A stretch of 55,434 bases of DNA from Seison nebaliae (taxonomy: Eukaryota; Rotifera; Pararotatoria; Seisonacea; Seisonidae), in contig JALJEE010001114.1 in NCBI GenBank assembly GCA_023231475.1, positions 1 to 55,434 on the forward strand. Reading direction: 5' to 3'. Under the pieces are notes generated by a model, which was not told the origin of the DNA, ran no database searches, and saw nothing but the letters and a program-made list of their open reading frames with translations. A program made the translations under genes and the position numbers. Shown one piece after another: positions 26,093 through 39,600 of this stretch. The stretch's first letter is position 1. The number at the start of each line of letters is the position of its first letter.

Positions 26093-27065
26093 CTAAAATT
26101 CGGAAGTAAACGAAAACATAATTTCGTGTAGAATTAATTCATTTCTCCCTCATAACAGCAAAGATAAATTTGTCTACAATTTGATTATATAATTATCCTC
26201 AATTATCCGACGTTACCATAGTAATGAAAATATCTTTCAAATTCATCAATATTAAACGAAACGATTTGTAGAAGTCTATTGCTAATTACTCCATTCATTT
26301 ACAGGAAAATTGAAGTTGAAGAGAATAGTTCTTCTTGTTAACAATCCGTTAACGAACGGAGGAGAAACACGTAAAAATTGAATGGGTAAGGAGAAAGTGA
26401 TGCAGGAAAAATTGGTTGGAAATTCTATGAAATTTTCTTCACATCGGAATTTAATGATTTGTGAAATCGTTGTAATTATTATGATGATTTAACATTTATC
26501 TTCATGTTATCTTGTTTTCATTCACTTCATTAAAAATCATCAACAACTAATAAACGTTTTATAAGGATTGCTCAAAGTAGAATAATGACGTACCAATTGC
26601 CCTTTGACATATAAAAATTCCAATGACCATTTGTCCCACTTATAAAATTTTAAACTCAATTATTTTGAGGGAATATTAATAAATTTTCCTCATACCGTTC
26701 TGATTTCTGGCCTCATTTCTTAGAGTGATGTAGAAGGGAATGGGACGAAATGATTATTGGAAAAAAGGTCAACAAACTGTCGTTGAACCGTTGTTGAATT
26801 GAAGTAGATGGTAATGATTTTTTAAAAATATAATTAGCAGAAGAATTCATAGTCTCTTGAAATTATTAGAAAATTCATTAAAATTAATAAATACGTTACA
26901 CGTAATACAAGTGAGAGGTTATATGCCTCTTCCGTCATCTCACACTTCTTTTTTCGAACGTTCTTTCCGGATGAGATATTATAAATATGAAATTGAAGTA
27001 TAAATAATCAATATTAAAAGATGGAAAAATGGTGGAAAATAATTGAAATAATTTTTTACAGAAAT

Positions 27066-27469
27066 TCAACAATTCGTTTGTCCACTGATCAATGGAATTT
27101 GGATACAATTCATGTAGGAATTATTCCGTCGTTTTGAACGTCGACGATCTGAATCCACGTTCTTCGTACCACGATCCACATTGGAATGTCGATATTCTTT
27201 CTTGTTCTTTCGTTTCTTCAATTTGCTCGTTGTCGTTGTGTTTGATGTTGGACGTTCCATTGATGGAACTTTTACTTTTGTTGTTGTTGTTGTTGTTGTT
27301 GTTGAAGGTGGAATTAGTGTTGTTGCATCATCATTGATACGATATTGTACATTCACAATATTGATAGACGATAAATTATCATTCAATTCGCATTGTGGTG
27401 GCAAAGAAGTTGTTGAACCGATAGAACGTCTGATTTTCGTCTTTTTTATCATATTCTGCTTCTGCTGCC

Positions 27470-27504
<35 letters not shown>

Positions 27505-30500
27505 ATGGTGGGAGATTTATCTAGAAATATACGTGGAGAATTATCTTTTATTAATTTTATATTATTATGAATGTTAGTGGAGTTATTGTGGTTATTGGAG
27601 AAGTTTAATGACATTTTTGATGTTTTCATTCCTGACGAAATTATCGTCGGTGAGATAGCACCAATAGCAGTTGTTGTTATTATGGATTGATTTACTTTAG
27701 ATATCTGAATAGCAGCAGTGTAAATTGCACAATGATTATGGAGTGTAGACGGCGGTTGAAATAAATGATAATCAGTCGCTTCAATGAGTCGATTGGTTAA
27801 ACGATCCAACCTATTCAAATTATTCCGATGATTTATTGAATTGACCGATGACGATTGTTCGAATCGTTGTTTTATTTTCGAAAAGTTTGATAATCGTTTC
27901 TTCGGTTCTTCTCGACCATCATCGTTATCTAATTTGGAATCGATATTCAAATTTTCATGATTTATTTTCAATCGTCTTCTTTCCTCCGTCGTTTCAATTC
28001 GTTTCGTGGGAATTTTCGATGGAAATTTCAATTTTTGTTGATCAACTCTCGAAAATGTCTCCACAGTATCTTTCGATGGAATTATTGACGTTGTCGTTTG
28101 TGGTATCATTAAACTTAATTTTGCTGTTGTTGTTCTTGTTGTTGATGATGATGATGATGACGATGGTTGTGGTGGTGGTGGTGATGATGGTATGAACAAT
28201 GATGATTTTAATGTTGTTGGTGATGTTATTGGTGATGTTATTGGTGTTGACATTGGACTATTAATGATGGTTGTAGGTATTGATGGTATACCATCATTAA
28301 TATTTTTATTCATTTCCCACAATTTCTTCGAAGTCTCCAATTTACCACGAATGAAGGAAAGATGAGTTTGGGGATTGGAATTTTTGTATTTCATTTCATT
28401 TAAATTCTCGAAAAACATTCGTCTCTTATTCACATTCGTATTACGCAACGAATTATTCATTTGAATATGATGAGAATTATCCGTTTGTTCCATTCCATCT
28501 ACCATTCGTGACGGTGTAGTATGAATTCTCTCGAATTGATTGAGAGATTTCTGATGAGTGAAATGCGTTTGCATTTTCTTCACAAAATTCTCCCCACCAA
28601 TATAGTCGTTGGTGTCAGTCGATACATTGTTATTCATCCAATCACTCAATGACAATGATCGTATGAGATTATTACTCGTGAAATTTTTCTTCCTTTCAAT
28701 ATTCGACAATTTCTGCTTTTTATTCGACAAATCTTCCAATGACATATTCACTTTCGACGAACGATTCTTCCATCGATTTCTACTACTACTTATTCTATCG
28801 TCTTTATTGTTGTTGTTATTTATCGAATTTTCAGATTCGGATTTAACATCAATTAGTTTCGATCTCAAATCGTTCGTCGAATTTATATTGATGATATTAC
28901 GATTCTCTAAATTATTTTTTAAGATTTCCAAATTTTTTTCGTCCATTTCAAATTTTTCATTTTTCTCTTTTTCCTCTAATGAACTTTTATCGTCAACAAA
29001 TTTATTATCGTTAATATCTGATTGGAATGATTCGCCACTCATCGACATAACATCATCTGTTATTATTATAGAAATATCATTTTCTGTAATCACCGGAGAT
29101 TTAATGAATATTGATATATTGTTTGTTTCGCCATCTTCTTCTTCGTCTCTTAATTCATCAGCATTATGGTTAGGAATTAGATTTTTTGATATTTGATAAT
29201 CTACAAAATTCACATTTTCCAAATTTTTCTTAATTTTATATTCTTTTATCGAATTTTCCAACTTTGGTTCATTTTCAAAAATTTTTTCATTTTTCAAATT
29301 ATTTTTTTCGTCGATCAAATTTCCAAAATTTTTTTCGTCGATCAATTTTCCTTCATCGTCTTTCTCAACGGAAAGAAATGATGGAACTTCAATTTTTGAT
29401 GTCGAGATCTTCAGATTAAGACGACTATTTAACGACTCGTTTTCTTCATTTCCCCTCGACAGATATTGTGGAGAAATTTTTCGAGTTGCGATTGTGGGAT
29501 AATCAATGGCAAAATCGGTTAAAATTCGTTTGGTCGAACAATTCTTTATTAAATTCTCTTGAAGAAGAATGGAACCATTAGCAGAATCTGAATGACGTCG
29601 TTGAATACAATTGGATTGTATGAGGAAAGGAATATGATTTAATTGTTTGATTTGATCGACGTAATTGATGAAACGGTTTTTCGACGGTAACAAAATCGAT
29701 CCGAGATGATCAATTTTCTTCTTCAATTTATTCTCAGTTTTGGCGAGAGGCGATTCACATTTCGACAATATTTGTCTGATTGGTGATTGAGGTTTTGGTG
29801 ATTCACTTGACGACGTGTCAATTCCGTCACTACTCTCATCTTCCGTTCCACCGATTCCTGTATCAAATCGACTTTTCCTGTCGTTTGATTTCTGTTGATT
29901 TCGATATCGTCGTTTGATGGTGGATGATGAAGATTTTTTCGGAAGATTTTTCTTCTTTTCTTCTTCTTCCATTTCTTCCAGATAATCTTCGTCATTTTCT
30001 TTCAATTTTTCAATTTTCTCCAATTTCTTCATATCCTTCTCTTTATTTAATATGTTTTCAGTATTCGATTTTAATTGTTTATCGATCTCCATCGAATCCT
30101 CATCATCTTCCATCAATTCCATTGAAGATGATAATAATGATGAACATCTTGATGGTATTTCTGATGATATTTCAACATTCTCCTTTTCCGATAAATTTTC
30201 TTGTTGAACGAATGTTAAATGATCGTCATTGAGCCAGGAATGTTTCAAACTCTCCTTCGCTGTTAATCGTCGTCGTGGGGCACGTTGTAGATGTTTCTGA
30301 ATGAATTCTTTGAAAAGTAAGGATGAATGACAATGTTGGAAAATATCGTCTGGAAATTCATAGACATTCAATTCGATATTTACATAAGTCTCTTGTGTCG
30401 TATCTCCAGCGAATGGTGAATAACCTGAAAGTAAAACATAAGTTAACACTCCGATACTCCACATATCTGTCGCATATGTTAATGCATCGAATGCCAGAAC

Positions 30501-31085
30501 TTCTGGTGCCACATAATCAGGTGTTCCCATAATATCTCGAACATCTCCACGAATACCTTTCAGACATTTAGCGAGACCAAAATCACATAATTTCACTTCA
30601 TATGATGGCCATCGATTCATGAGTAGAATATTCGACGGTTTTATATCGAGATGAAGAAAATGTCTTTCATGTAAATAAGCGACTGCTTCGATCACTTGTC
30701 TCATGATGAGAATACAAATGGCTTCACTAAAATGTTCTTCTTCATTCAAAATTATTTGTAATTCACCACCAATCGCACGTTCCAATACAATAATCATATC
30801 TGTCGTCGTTTCATATAACTCGATGAAATTGATGACGAATTCACATGATTGACATTCGAATAATATAGCGGCCTCTCTCAGAACATCCTCTCTCGAGAAT
30901 TTAGCTATTCGTCTCTTTTTGATGAATTTGGCTGCATATATTGTGGATTTTTCGTCGTCTTTTGGATGACAATTGTAAACGACCGCGAATTTTCCTCGAC
31001 CAATCTCTCCACGAAATTCATAGACGTCGTCGAATGGTCGTTGCTCCTTTATTCGATTATCAATTAATTCAATAACTTCCTTCAT
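27066..31085 (-). CDS. DAPK/DRAK-family Ser/Thr kinase with a very long C-terminal tail
   Basis: Start ATG at 31083-31085, giving about 1339 residues in one exon. The kinase domain spans about 23-285: P-loop GEIGRGKFAVVY, Lys53 in YAAKFIKKRR, catalytic HLDIKPSN (Asp147), CDFG (168-170), GTPDYVAPE, ATDMWSIGVLTYVLLSGYSPF. GRGKFAVV and HLDIKP..ILL are typical of DRAK (STK17), while FIKKRR...SRED resembles the DAPK basic loop. These kinases act in apoptosis, myosin light-chain phosphorylation and actin control. STK17 proteins are about 400 residues; here about 1050 low-complexity residues (Asn, Ser, Lys, Thr, a ten-His run) follow, with no ankyrin or death domain seen. The frame stays open upstream to a good acceptor (CTTTCTTTCCAG, near 31150), so a 5' exon is likely and the N-terminus may be longer. 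Confidence 0.9.
27471..27504. repeat. ATG run encoding poly-His in the kinase tail
   Basis: A GATGAT run on the plus strand, read on the minus strand as about ten consecutive His codons near the C-terminus of the kinase protein. Confidence 0.8.
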
Positions 31086-32078
31086 CGTTTCATGGAAATA
31101 AATTTCTTCCTCAAACACAAATATGTTATGATATTCGAAGGAACATATCTGGAAAGAAAGAAAGTAGAAATTAGTTAAATGAATTTTTCGAAAATTTCAA
31201 TCGTTTTATTTGATTGAATCTAATTAATTCAAATAAAACGATTTTAAAGCAATATTGTTGATGATTGAATTTAATTAATTCTTATTAAAAGGTTGGAAGG
31301 AATTTGGAGAATGAATGAAATATGTCAGATAACATCATCATCGTTATCATTATGATCATTATAATAATAATCATCATCATTATTATTATTGATGGAATTA
31401 TGAGGAATAAGATGAATTTTATTCTGGCAATGATTTTTTCTTCTTTTCCTCACGATTATTCTCACCTTGAATGAATGATAATGGAGAAATTTATGTTCAT
31501 CATTTGATAACGAATCAAAGAAAGTGAGTTCCTCTCGCTTGACCTTACTTATCAATTGGGACGGAGGAACTCCTTCCATTAATATTTACATATTTACACA
31601 CCGGAACGAATGACACATGCCGAGATACTCTCTGTACATATTCCTCAATTCACTTACCTGTAATAACACGTCGTCATCCAATAGATCTATTAGTAAATGC
31701 ATTGACGGAATGTTCATGTGGAGTTATGATGGGAATTGCACTTCCATTTGCAGCTCTATCCACTGCCAATTGATGAGAAGAAATTAACGATTATCATTCA
31801 TCGTTTGTAAACAAAGAAAACAAACGAAGAATGAATGACAATAATTGATGATAAGAATCAATAAATCGATCACCTTCCATTCTCCTCTCTCTTTCTCCCT
31901 CCCTCAAACAAGAAGATGATGAAAGGAGATGAAAGAAAATTCCAAAACAAACAAAAGAAAATATCTTCCCATAAATTTCAGTTCAATTAATTTCATCAGA
32001 TTCTCTTGCAATTCTCATTTTCAATTCAATTATAATTTCTGCTCATTCCAATCACAAATATTCATAATCACACTATTC

Positions 32079-32080
<2 letters not shown>

Positions 32081-32110
<30 letters not shown>
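32081..32110. repeat. TG dinucleotide microsatellite
   Basis: Fifteen uninterrupted TG units followed by AGTGTGTG. Non-coding context. Confidence 0.95.
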
Positions 32111-32112
<2 letters not shown>

Positions 32113-35100
32113 TGTGTGAAAGAATTATATTTGTAATTAGAATTTAATTGAAAATTCAATTCCTTCCAATTTTAAAAGACAACACAAATGCATTAGCAGC
32201 ATGTGAGACATATGTACAAGAATAAATATTACAAATCGATATACACGCACTCATATACGTACACGGAACCAACACTAGACTTGGGTGGAAGAATGGGAAG
32301 ATTTGTTTAAATTTTTCATATTAATAATCAAAATTTACAACTACATCATAAATTCTACTATTACTACTACTTCCGGGTGAATAAGCACCCACCTCGTCTC
32401 CTCCTCCTTCTTCTCCTCTTCCTCCTCCTCTTCCTTCCAAGTTCACAGACAAATATATTTGGTCTATAAAAGAAAAATGAAGAAAAAGAGAAATGAATTG
32501 AAAATAAAATTTGTTTTGATGAAGACAAAAAAATCTTTTAGTTGCCAATCGAAGCCATTAAAGTGAGAAATGACATTCAATTATTTCTCGCACACGTCCC
32601 AATTCATTCAAATTCCCCATTAATTCCCAATAAACTATGATAAATGAGTAATTGCTTTGAAGAAGATTCATTTTCCTTTAAAGACAATATTTTATGATTC
32701 CCTTCTCGATAATATCAATAAATTCCCAAAAGGAAAAAGGAATGTGATGGAAACGTTTGATGGCGCTTGGCGAGTTTATGATGTAAGTCATGTGAATCAC
32801 ATGAACAATCGATTATGTTGACGTATGTTGAGGAATCGATCGATCGTTCTTATAAGATGTCGTTCACTTATCAGGAAGAAATGAGGAAAAATAATGGATG
32901 GAAATAGATATAGGAATATCCAATATTTATATAGAGAGAACATTAGGTCATTTTCATTCAGTTTTTATGCTCTTCTGATTATCAGTCGAACGTTTCTCAT
33001 CATGACCCTTATCACTTCACTTATCAATTTAAATAGAAATATCAGATTTATAATCGAATAATGATAATAATTTCTACGATCAAAGTTCCATTCATTCTTT
33101 CTCTTCATGACGGTAATGATGATGGTGATGATGGTTATTCTACTTTTTCAAACACTCTAACAATTCCATTGTAACAGAAGAGTTTAAATGACAGATCCTC
33201 CTACACCATATTTTGTTTTATTTGTATTCCATTCCACATCATTCAATCGTCAAATTATTCGTATTGTTCTCTGTCGACTGACGAGATACGAAAGGGAGAA
33301 AGACGACAAGACATGTGTCTGTCTGTTAACATTCGACGAGGATAATCGACGGAAAAAAAAAAGAACATTCAATTGAACGTCGAAAACTTTGAACTTACTA
33401 GATCGATTTTCGACTTTCGAAAAAGAAGAAGAATCGAACCAATCTCTCAATAATCATCCGATCGTCTCCTGGTTCACGTATCTGACTGTCTTCTACTCAA
33501 TATGAAAATGGATATGGAGCACCGTTAATAAACTTACATTACCACTCTCATTGCTACTACCAGCAGAAGAGAAGTAGACGATTTCGGCTGAATAGCAACA
33601 GTCGAATTACATAAAAACAACCACATAATATGGGAGAAACGAGTTCGTTGTCGGATTTTACGGATTAAAAACATTGTATCACCACTCCACTCATTGATCG
33701 GCAAGAGTGGATTGATCGGGGGAAAGAAAAAAAAGAGAAAACACAGTTGTTCACATATTGTCACGAGAGAAATAATTTCAAATATGTCTACGATTACCTC
33801 AAAATAAAAGAATTACCTATTATTATTATCCTCTTCTATCTGGCGAAAATACTACACAATTCTAATGTTATCGTAACAACAATTAATTTCATTACTTTTA
33901 TTTATATTTCTCAACCACTTTCCTATTACCTCCTCGAAACTACTCACAAAAACGATTAATTAAAATACACTAAATCCATATTTTACGTCATTTTACCACA
34001 ACTCACAATTTTCACTTTAGACAACTCGTATCTCATTAAAAATTGTTCGTTTAGGACAATTGCTCCATTAAAATTAAATAATTATTTTGAACTATTTGAC
34101 TTTTTGAACAAAATCAGACAAAAAGTTCGATTAAATTTATGAAATTCCCAATTTGAGCATTAACTATACATCTTGTTACGATTTGGAATATAGGAAGAAA
34201 ATAATGAATAGACGAAATGTCTATTGTAAGTGGTCGTTGTACAATCGATTTATCTGGTGGACTGACAATCAATTTGTTGATCGGTAGAATGAGGTAAAAT
34301 TATATGAAAAATAAACTCTTTTGTTTAAAAGAGAAGGGGAATATTAGTTAACGAAATCACGTAATCAGCTTTTGGTCAGCTTTTCAACATGCAATCAATT
34401 TCCCGAAATGTATTTAACACTCCAACTCTCCTTATTAGGAGGGTCTCATGTTTTCCTAAGTCGATCCCACATCGACCATCTCCATCTTCGGAGAATTATA
34501 AGAAATCTTATCAATTAATAGACTTATGTTTTTTGGGAGGATTGCTAAGTAAAAGATTGTTTTTCGTAAACTGAAAACAAATTTGAAGTATTTTCTTCCC
34601 AGACATGACTTGACGAAAATTGAGTAGGAGAAATATGACAGAAACCGGATAATAATCGACGGTCAATACATTTCAATTAGACGCATCATTTACTATTCCG
34701 TTCTCGAGAATTGATGTTTATACAATTGAAGAAGTATTGTATTGACAATTTGCGGAAGTGGAATGTAGAGTGGCAGTAAGCGGATGGAGTAACTATCATC
34801 AATATGGTCAGTTCCGTGTTGGTTGTTGCAAAAGGAGAGAAGAAGTGAAAGAAAGAAGCAATAATCGTCTTTTCTCCTTTATTCGAATTTCTGCTGTTGT
34901 TAGCTAATAAATAATTATTAAAGAATACAAAGTTATCAATCTCGATGGAATGAATATCAGGAAATAATCAATTTCTCTATTAAAAATTTCGGAAATTTCC
35001 TAAAAATAAGAAAACCATCAGACAATTTACTTGTTGGAGAGAATAATTGAGCACACACACAATTGAACGTCAGTGAACGATTTAATTAAAAGAAAATATT

Positions 35101-36430
35101 ATAAATTGTTCCAGGAAGAAGGACCTGATAGTGACCTTGATAAGAAAGAGGAAATATTAAGATAAGAAATATTATATCTCCGATAGATTCACTTTGTTTG
35201 GTTTTTCCTCGTCTTATTAACGGACGATAATAACAATAAGAAGACGGAAAAAATTACATCATAAGAAGAAAAGAATCGATTGAAAACTTCTTTTTATAAG
35301 TAAAGAAATCGAAGGAAAAAATTGTTTGTTTCTTCTACTTTTCTCCCAATCGAATTATGAGGCGAGATTTGAAGGTCATAAAATTGGCAGTTTTATCTGT
35401 CGGAGAATTGTATAACAAACAAAGTTCGATTAGTTTCATATGTTTCCTTCATATTAACACTTACGACGACTATTTATCGATATTGTCATTCATTCACATC
35501 ATTAAGAGTGAGTGAAAAGCGAAATTAAATTTATCGGACGAAATTTATCGACTTACGTTGTCGGCTCATGTGGATATAGTGAGAATGAGTTGGCAACTAA
35601 TCACTTAATAATTATTTGTGTAAGAAATATTCAAATCGATCATCATCATTCGTCCTGCCCATTATTGATGTTGGTTAATTCTAATCAATCCGGTGACTGA
35701 TGATAGATGAGGATTTCCGATTGACTCCAAATTCTCGAAGTGGGAATGGAAAAACCTAATGAATTTGAAGATATTTTCTTTTCTTCTTTTGAAGAACTCG
35801 ACAATCATTCTTCTTTACATAAGAAACGATGACGAATTAGAAGTGAAAATTTCGTTGATAATTTAACAATTTATCGATTTCATTAATCAATTGATCAATG
35901 GATAAGTGAGGGGAAATGGCAAGAAGCACTTGTACATATGTTAGAAGAAGAAAAAAATTTAAATCGACAAAGGATGAATGACGTCATTGGAGAGGAGGAT
36001 GGGGGAGGTGAGAAGATGGATTGAAGGCAAAATAACAATAGTGTGAGAATTGATCATATTCAATTTTTATTCACATTATATTTGACAATTCATTAAATTC
36101 ATTTCATCAATTCACGAAGTCAATAAATAAAATACATAAATGTATAATATTTGAATCAGACGTTGAATAAGCATATCGGTCGGAAAGTCGCTACAAACTC
36201 TCGACCTCGATTTCATTATCAATCGACCAGATGATTATCTGGCAGCAGACTAACAACTTCTCAACTTCATCTGATTATCATATTAGTTCTTGTAATAATG
36301 AGGGGATGACGCACATGAAATAAGAAGAATGATCGACAGCACTAAATGTGAACAGACGTCGAAATAAATCGAATGTGAGAAGAATGAAAGATGATGATAG
36401 TGAGTTCTTAGTGTTGTTGGGTGAAAGTGG

Positions 36431-36457
36431 AAAGAAAGAAAGAAAGAAAGAAAGAAA
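36431..36457. repeat. GAAA/AAAG tetranucleotide repeat
   Basis: About six AAAG units in an otherwise unremarkable stretch. It also lies inside a doubtful open frame. Confidence 0.85.
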
Positions 36458-38408
36458 AATGAAGACGGATAAGCAGTTAAGAAGTTACACATCAGAAGAG
36501 ACAGAAGAAGTAGGAGAAATCGCTTCCGAGAAATATGATAATGTTCACATCGTTACAGGTCTATTTCTAGTTTTTTCTATATTTGATGAGTTTGTCCTGA
36601 ATTCATCGAATGTTCTCATTATTCAACTCGGTCATTCATTCGATTACCTAAACCAAACAGAAGCATTTCCTCGAAAACTTACGACAGTAATTTCTTCTTT
36701 CAATTTCACCTTTTCTCTATGCAAATGTTATCCTATTACCATGAACCTAATTTTTTACTCTACACGATAGGACATGAATTACATGAAAATAACAACTTTC
36801 TTCCCTTATTCTTACGTGGAGATATTGCGCTAAACTTTAAGACCGACCCGACTGACTGACTGAGTGACTGAGTAGTGTTGTACGAAAAGAATGAAATAGT
36901 TTTAAGCATTTATCACTCATCCGTTAGAATAAATCGATCGGCCTTGTACTAGTTCTTTGGTAGTTTGCCGTCTACCTCACCACACACACACACCCAAATG
37001 TGAACGGGGAGGACTTCACCTGCTCAAACTTTACTTTCTCATTGTCATTTACCTATTACATTACAGTCACGACGACGGAGCAAGGTCAATAAGTTTTTCG
37101 ATCAGTCTTTTTTTCGTCAACATATTTTCTGCCGCTATGACTTAAAAGAAATATTTGGAAATATTTTACTTTCTCTTACAATCAGTTTTGGCGTGTGTTC
37201 ATCTAGTGGAGGAGCGTGCTATGACAACAGCTGAAAATTTCGCTTCCTTATCTTGAAAAAGAAAGAAGTTCAGTAGCATCAAATAAATGAATGAAATGAA
37301 GCACATTGTATGAACATTTGTTCTCGTAAAAGGAAAATGGTTGACGTATTCGATAATTGAAGGAGGAACGAATCAGTCATTAATGTCCGTTGTCATGGCG
37401 ACGGGTAGTGATTTTCCCATTTGCCATTACTTCCATTTCATACGTTTTCTTTCTCGAGTTTCTAAACATTTCCATTTGGGAATGGGAGGAGGCGACTGAA
37501 TGAAATGGAAGACAGATTGAACCGCATTCATTGTGTAAATAGAGGAAAGCTTTAATGGAATTCGCACTTATATTCTCGGGATATCTTATTCCTTTTTTAA
37601 TCTTTCTTACACAATATTGGTAAATGGACAATGTCCAAATAAAAATTCGGATAATACCTTTATGCCTAAACGAAAATGGGATCATTCTCCAAATACTCGA
37701 ATCATCATAATGGAAATAATATTTCGATGAACTTCCCCTCCATCAAAGAATGAACGATTTCCCAATGAAAGAGATGAGATCTTTCTGAAACAGTTTCTTT
37801 ACGTTAACAGATTTCGTCTGAGGAAAATAACAATAAATAACAAATAATAAGGATGATATCTGTTCTTTCATCATATATCAACTGTTACGTTGACGAACGA
37901 TGTTGTATATGTAAAGAAAAACGATATTCCAACTATTATTCTTCGGAGAACGTCTTCTTTTGAGACGTGGTAACTGTAGAGAGTTTTTTTCCTTTGATAA
38001 TTGGAATTGAAACTTCTTCCTCTTCAATCCTTCTCCATCATATTCCTCCATTTCGTTCTTCCCAAATGGGAAGGAAGATGAATAAATGAATAAATGAGAA
38101 CGAAGACCTCCTTCCGCACAATTTAAACGAGTCATGTTCATTTAAAAGATTTTCCCTAACATTATTTATCGTTCCTTCAATCAAAGGAAACTACTGCTAC
38201 CATCACCAGAAAATAAAGAACAATTACATAAACAAGAAATTTTTATTTTACTCAATTCTTCTCCTTCCATTTTCCACGATACTTCTGCAAACCAATTCCT
38301 CCTTCCTCCACCAATTCTCCCTCACCATATTTAATTTAAACAATTTACTAGTTAAATAATTTACCTGTATATTTCCGAAACTAAAAAATTTCTCATGAAA
38401 AAATCAAA

Positions 38409-39263
38409 TTAATTTCGATTACGTTTCGATTTTTTTATGTTTTTATTCAACTTCGTCTTCATTCCCAAATTATCAACATAATCGCCATGACGGTCCGATA
38501 CACTTGTCTTATACGCATCAATCTTACTTTCGTTCGTCCCTTGATTCTTTCTCAAATTATCGAAACTTTTCTTCGTCTTCTCTGACAGATGTTTCTTCTT
38601 CGGATTAGTCAATGGAATAATTGAACTCTTCTTCATTTTCAAGTCAACGGTACTTTTTTGGTTTTTTTGTTTTTGCACTAGTAAACTCTTACCACCTATT
38701 TGAGCGGCCGAAAATATTTTTGCTGCTATTTTTGGACTTGTCTTACTTCTACTTTTCCCCTTCTTTCCCTTCTTCTTCTTTTTGTTTTTCTTTCCCTTCT
38801 TTCCTGCTTTGCTACCTTTTTTACCTTTCTTCTTACCCTTCTTCCCTCCCTTACTTCCTTTCTTCTTATCTTTTTTGCCCTTCTTCTTCTTCTTCTTCTT
38901 CTTCTTTCCTTTCTTACCTTTCTTTCCTTTCTTTTTCGATTTCTTACTTACCTTATTCTCTTCACCATCCTTAATGTCTCCTTCATTATCCTTTAATTTG
39001 GGTACTCGTCTCCTGGTGATTTTAGTGGTTTTATTTTTCCTAATTATTCTAGTTTTCGGTTTCTTCTTTTTCTTCTTCTTTTTCTTCTTCTTCTTTTTCT
39101 TCTTCGTTTCTGGTTCCTGTTCTGTGAATGGCATTGCATCAGTTCCCATATGTTGTGCAGTCGGCGTGTCATCTTTCTGTACGTCAGTTGTTCCTGTAGT
39201 AACAGTGGCTAATTCTAATGTAGATGCTACAGCAGCATCCGCTTGTTCATCGGGAATAGGTTC
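38409..39263 (-). CDS. lysine-rich exon, probable 3' end of the IFT80 transcript or a separate gene
   Basis: An acceptor (CGTCAATTTTAG) at 39264 opens a phase-0 frame of about 284 residues. It starts EPIPDEQADAAVASTLELA, then gives runs of Lys and Lys/Gly (15 consecutive Lys near the start, later KKGKKGKK-type repeats), and ends KSKRNRN at 38409. No domain recognised; it could be a nucleolar or microtubule-binding basic region. It has no good start of its own before residue 39. The upstream IFT80 exon contains a GTT donor in matching phase (CGA|GTTGAT at 39630). I see no minus-strand AATAAA between 39264 and 39600, while one lies at 38242-38247. Both points favour a single transcript. Against it, the intron would be about 367 bp, far larger than its neighbours. 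Confidence 0.6.
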   Translation of the reverse strand, partial: EPIPDEQADAAVASTLELATVTTGTTDVQKDDTPTAQHMGTDAMPFTEQEPETKKKKKKKKKKKKKKKPKTRIIRKNKTTKITRRRVPKLKDNEGDIKDGEENKVSKKSKKKGKKGKKGKKKKKKKKKGKKDKKKGSKGGKKGKKKGKKGSKAGKKGKKNKKKKKGKKGKSRSKTSPKIAAKIFSAAQIGGKSLLVQKQKNQKSTVDLKMKKSSIIPLTNPKKKHLSEKTKKSFDNLRKNQGTNESKIDAYKTSVSDRHGDYVDNLGMKTKLNKNIKKSKRNRN

Positions 39264-39600
39264 CTAAAATTGACGATGATTTATAAAATGATGAAATTTT
39301 TTCAAAAATTTCCTATGGGAATAAATCCTATCATTAGTGGAACTATATAAGCTTATATTAGTCGTACCTAGTCATTCTCAAAAAAAGAAAGAAAATTGTT
39401 AAAATAAAAAAAATTAATTTGTTTACTTTATAGTCAAAAATTTGCTCAGATCAATTACAAATTAAATTCAGTTAATCTCAACATCAAATAATTAGTTAAT
39501 GAAAAATAATTCCATTTCTTTCCACAAATGCAATTCTTTTTCAACACCAATTATTAGAATGAACTTTCAACTCTCATTTGACATGGAGAACAATATCGTC

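Larger units (their letters stand above)
14041..27065. other. 13 kb gene-poor interval
   Basis: No gene can be supported across this stretch. The open frames are short and rich in Phe/Ile/Tyr/Ser. Contents seen: a GAT/ATG trinucleotide run at 19585-19619, AGT/CAT runs near 20435-20465, a perfect 11 bp stem hairpin at 21497-21523, a 21 bp direct repeat at 18809-18855, and a few weak small-ORF candidates listed separately. It probably holds the promoter and 5' non-coding exons of the receptor gene, the 3' UTR of the kinase gene, and regulatory DNA. Confidence 0.6.
31086..38408. other. 7.3 kb gene-poor interval
   Basis: No supported gene. It probably contains the kinase gene's promoter and 5' exon(s): an acceptor near 31150 faces it, and an ATG frame starting MEGVPPSQLISK at about 31579 is followed by GTAAGG and GTCAAG. 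Other contents are a TG repeat (32081-32110), a GAAA repeat (36431-36457) and three weak ORFs of about 87-126 residues at 36378-36770 (+), 37380-37685 (-) and 37878-38141 (-), none with a recognisable domain. Confidence 0.55.

Noticed and set aside
27092-30532. Plus-strand open frames opposite the kinase gene
   Set aside because: Shadow frames of the 1339-residue kinase coding exon, composed of Leu/Val/Phe runs from antisense Asn, Thr and Lys codons.
36378-36770. 126-residue plus-strand ORF
   Set aside because: Part of it is a GAAA repeat and the rest has no recognisable domain or gene context; kept only as a remark in the interval description.
38621-39267. Long plus-strand open frames full of Phe/Ser/Leu
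   Set aside because: They are the antisense of the AAG/AAA-rich lysine exon; frames opposite Lys runs stay open by composition.
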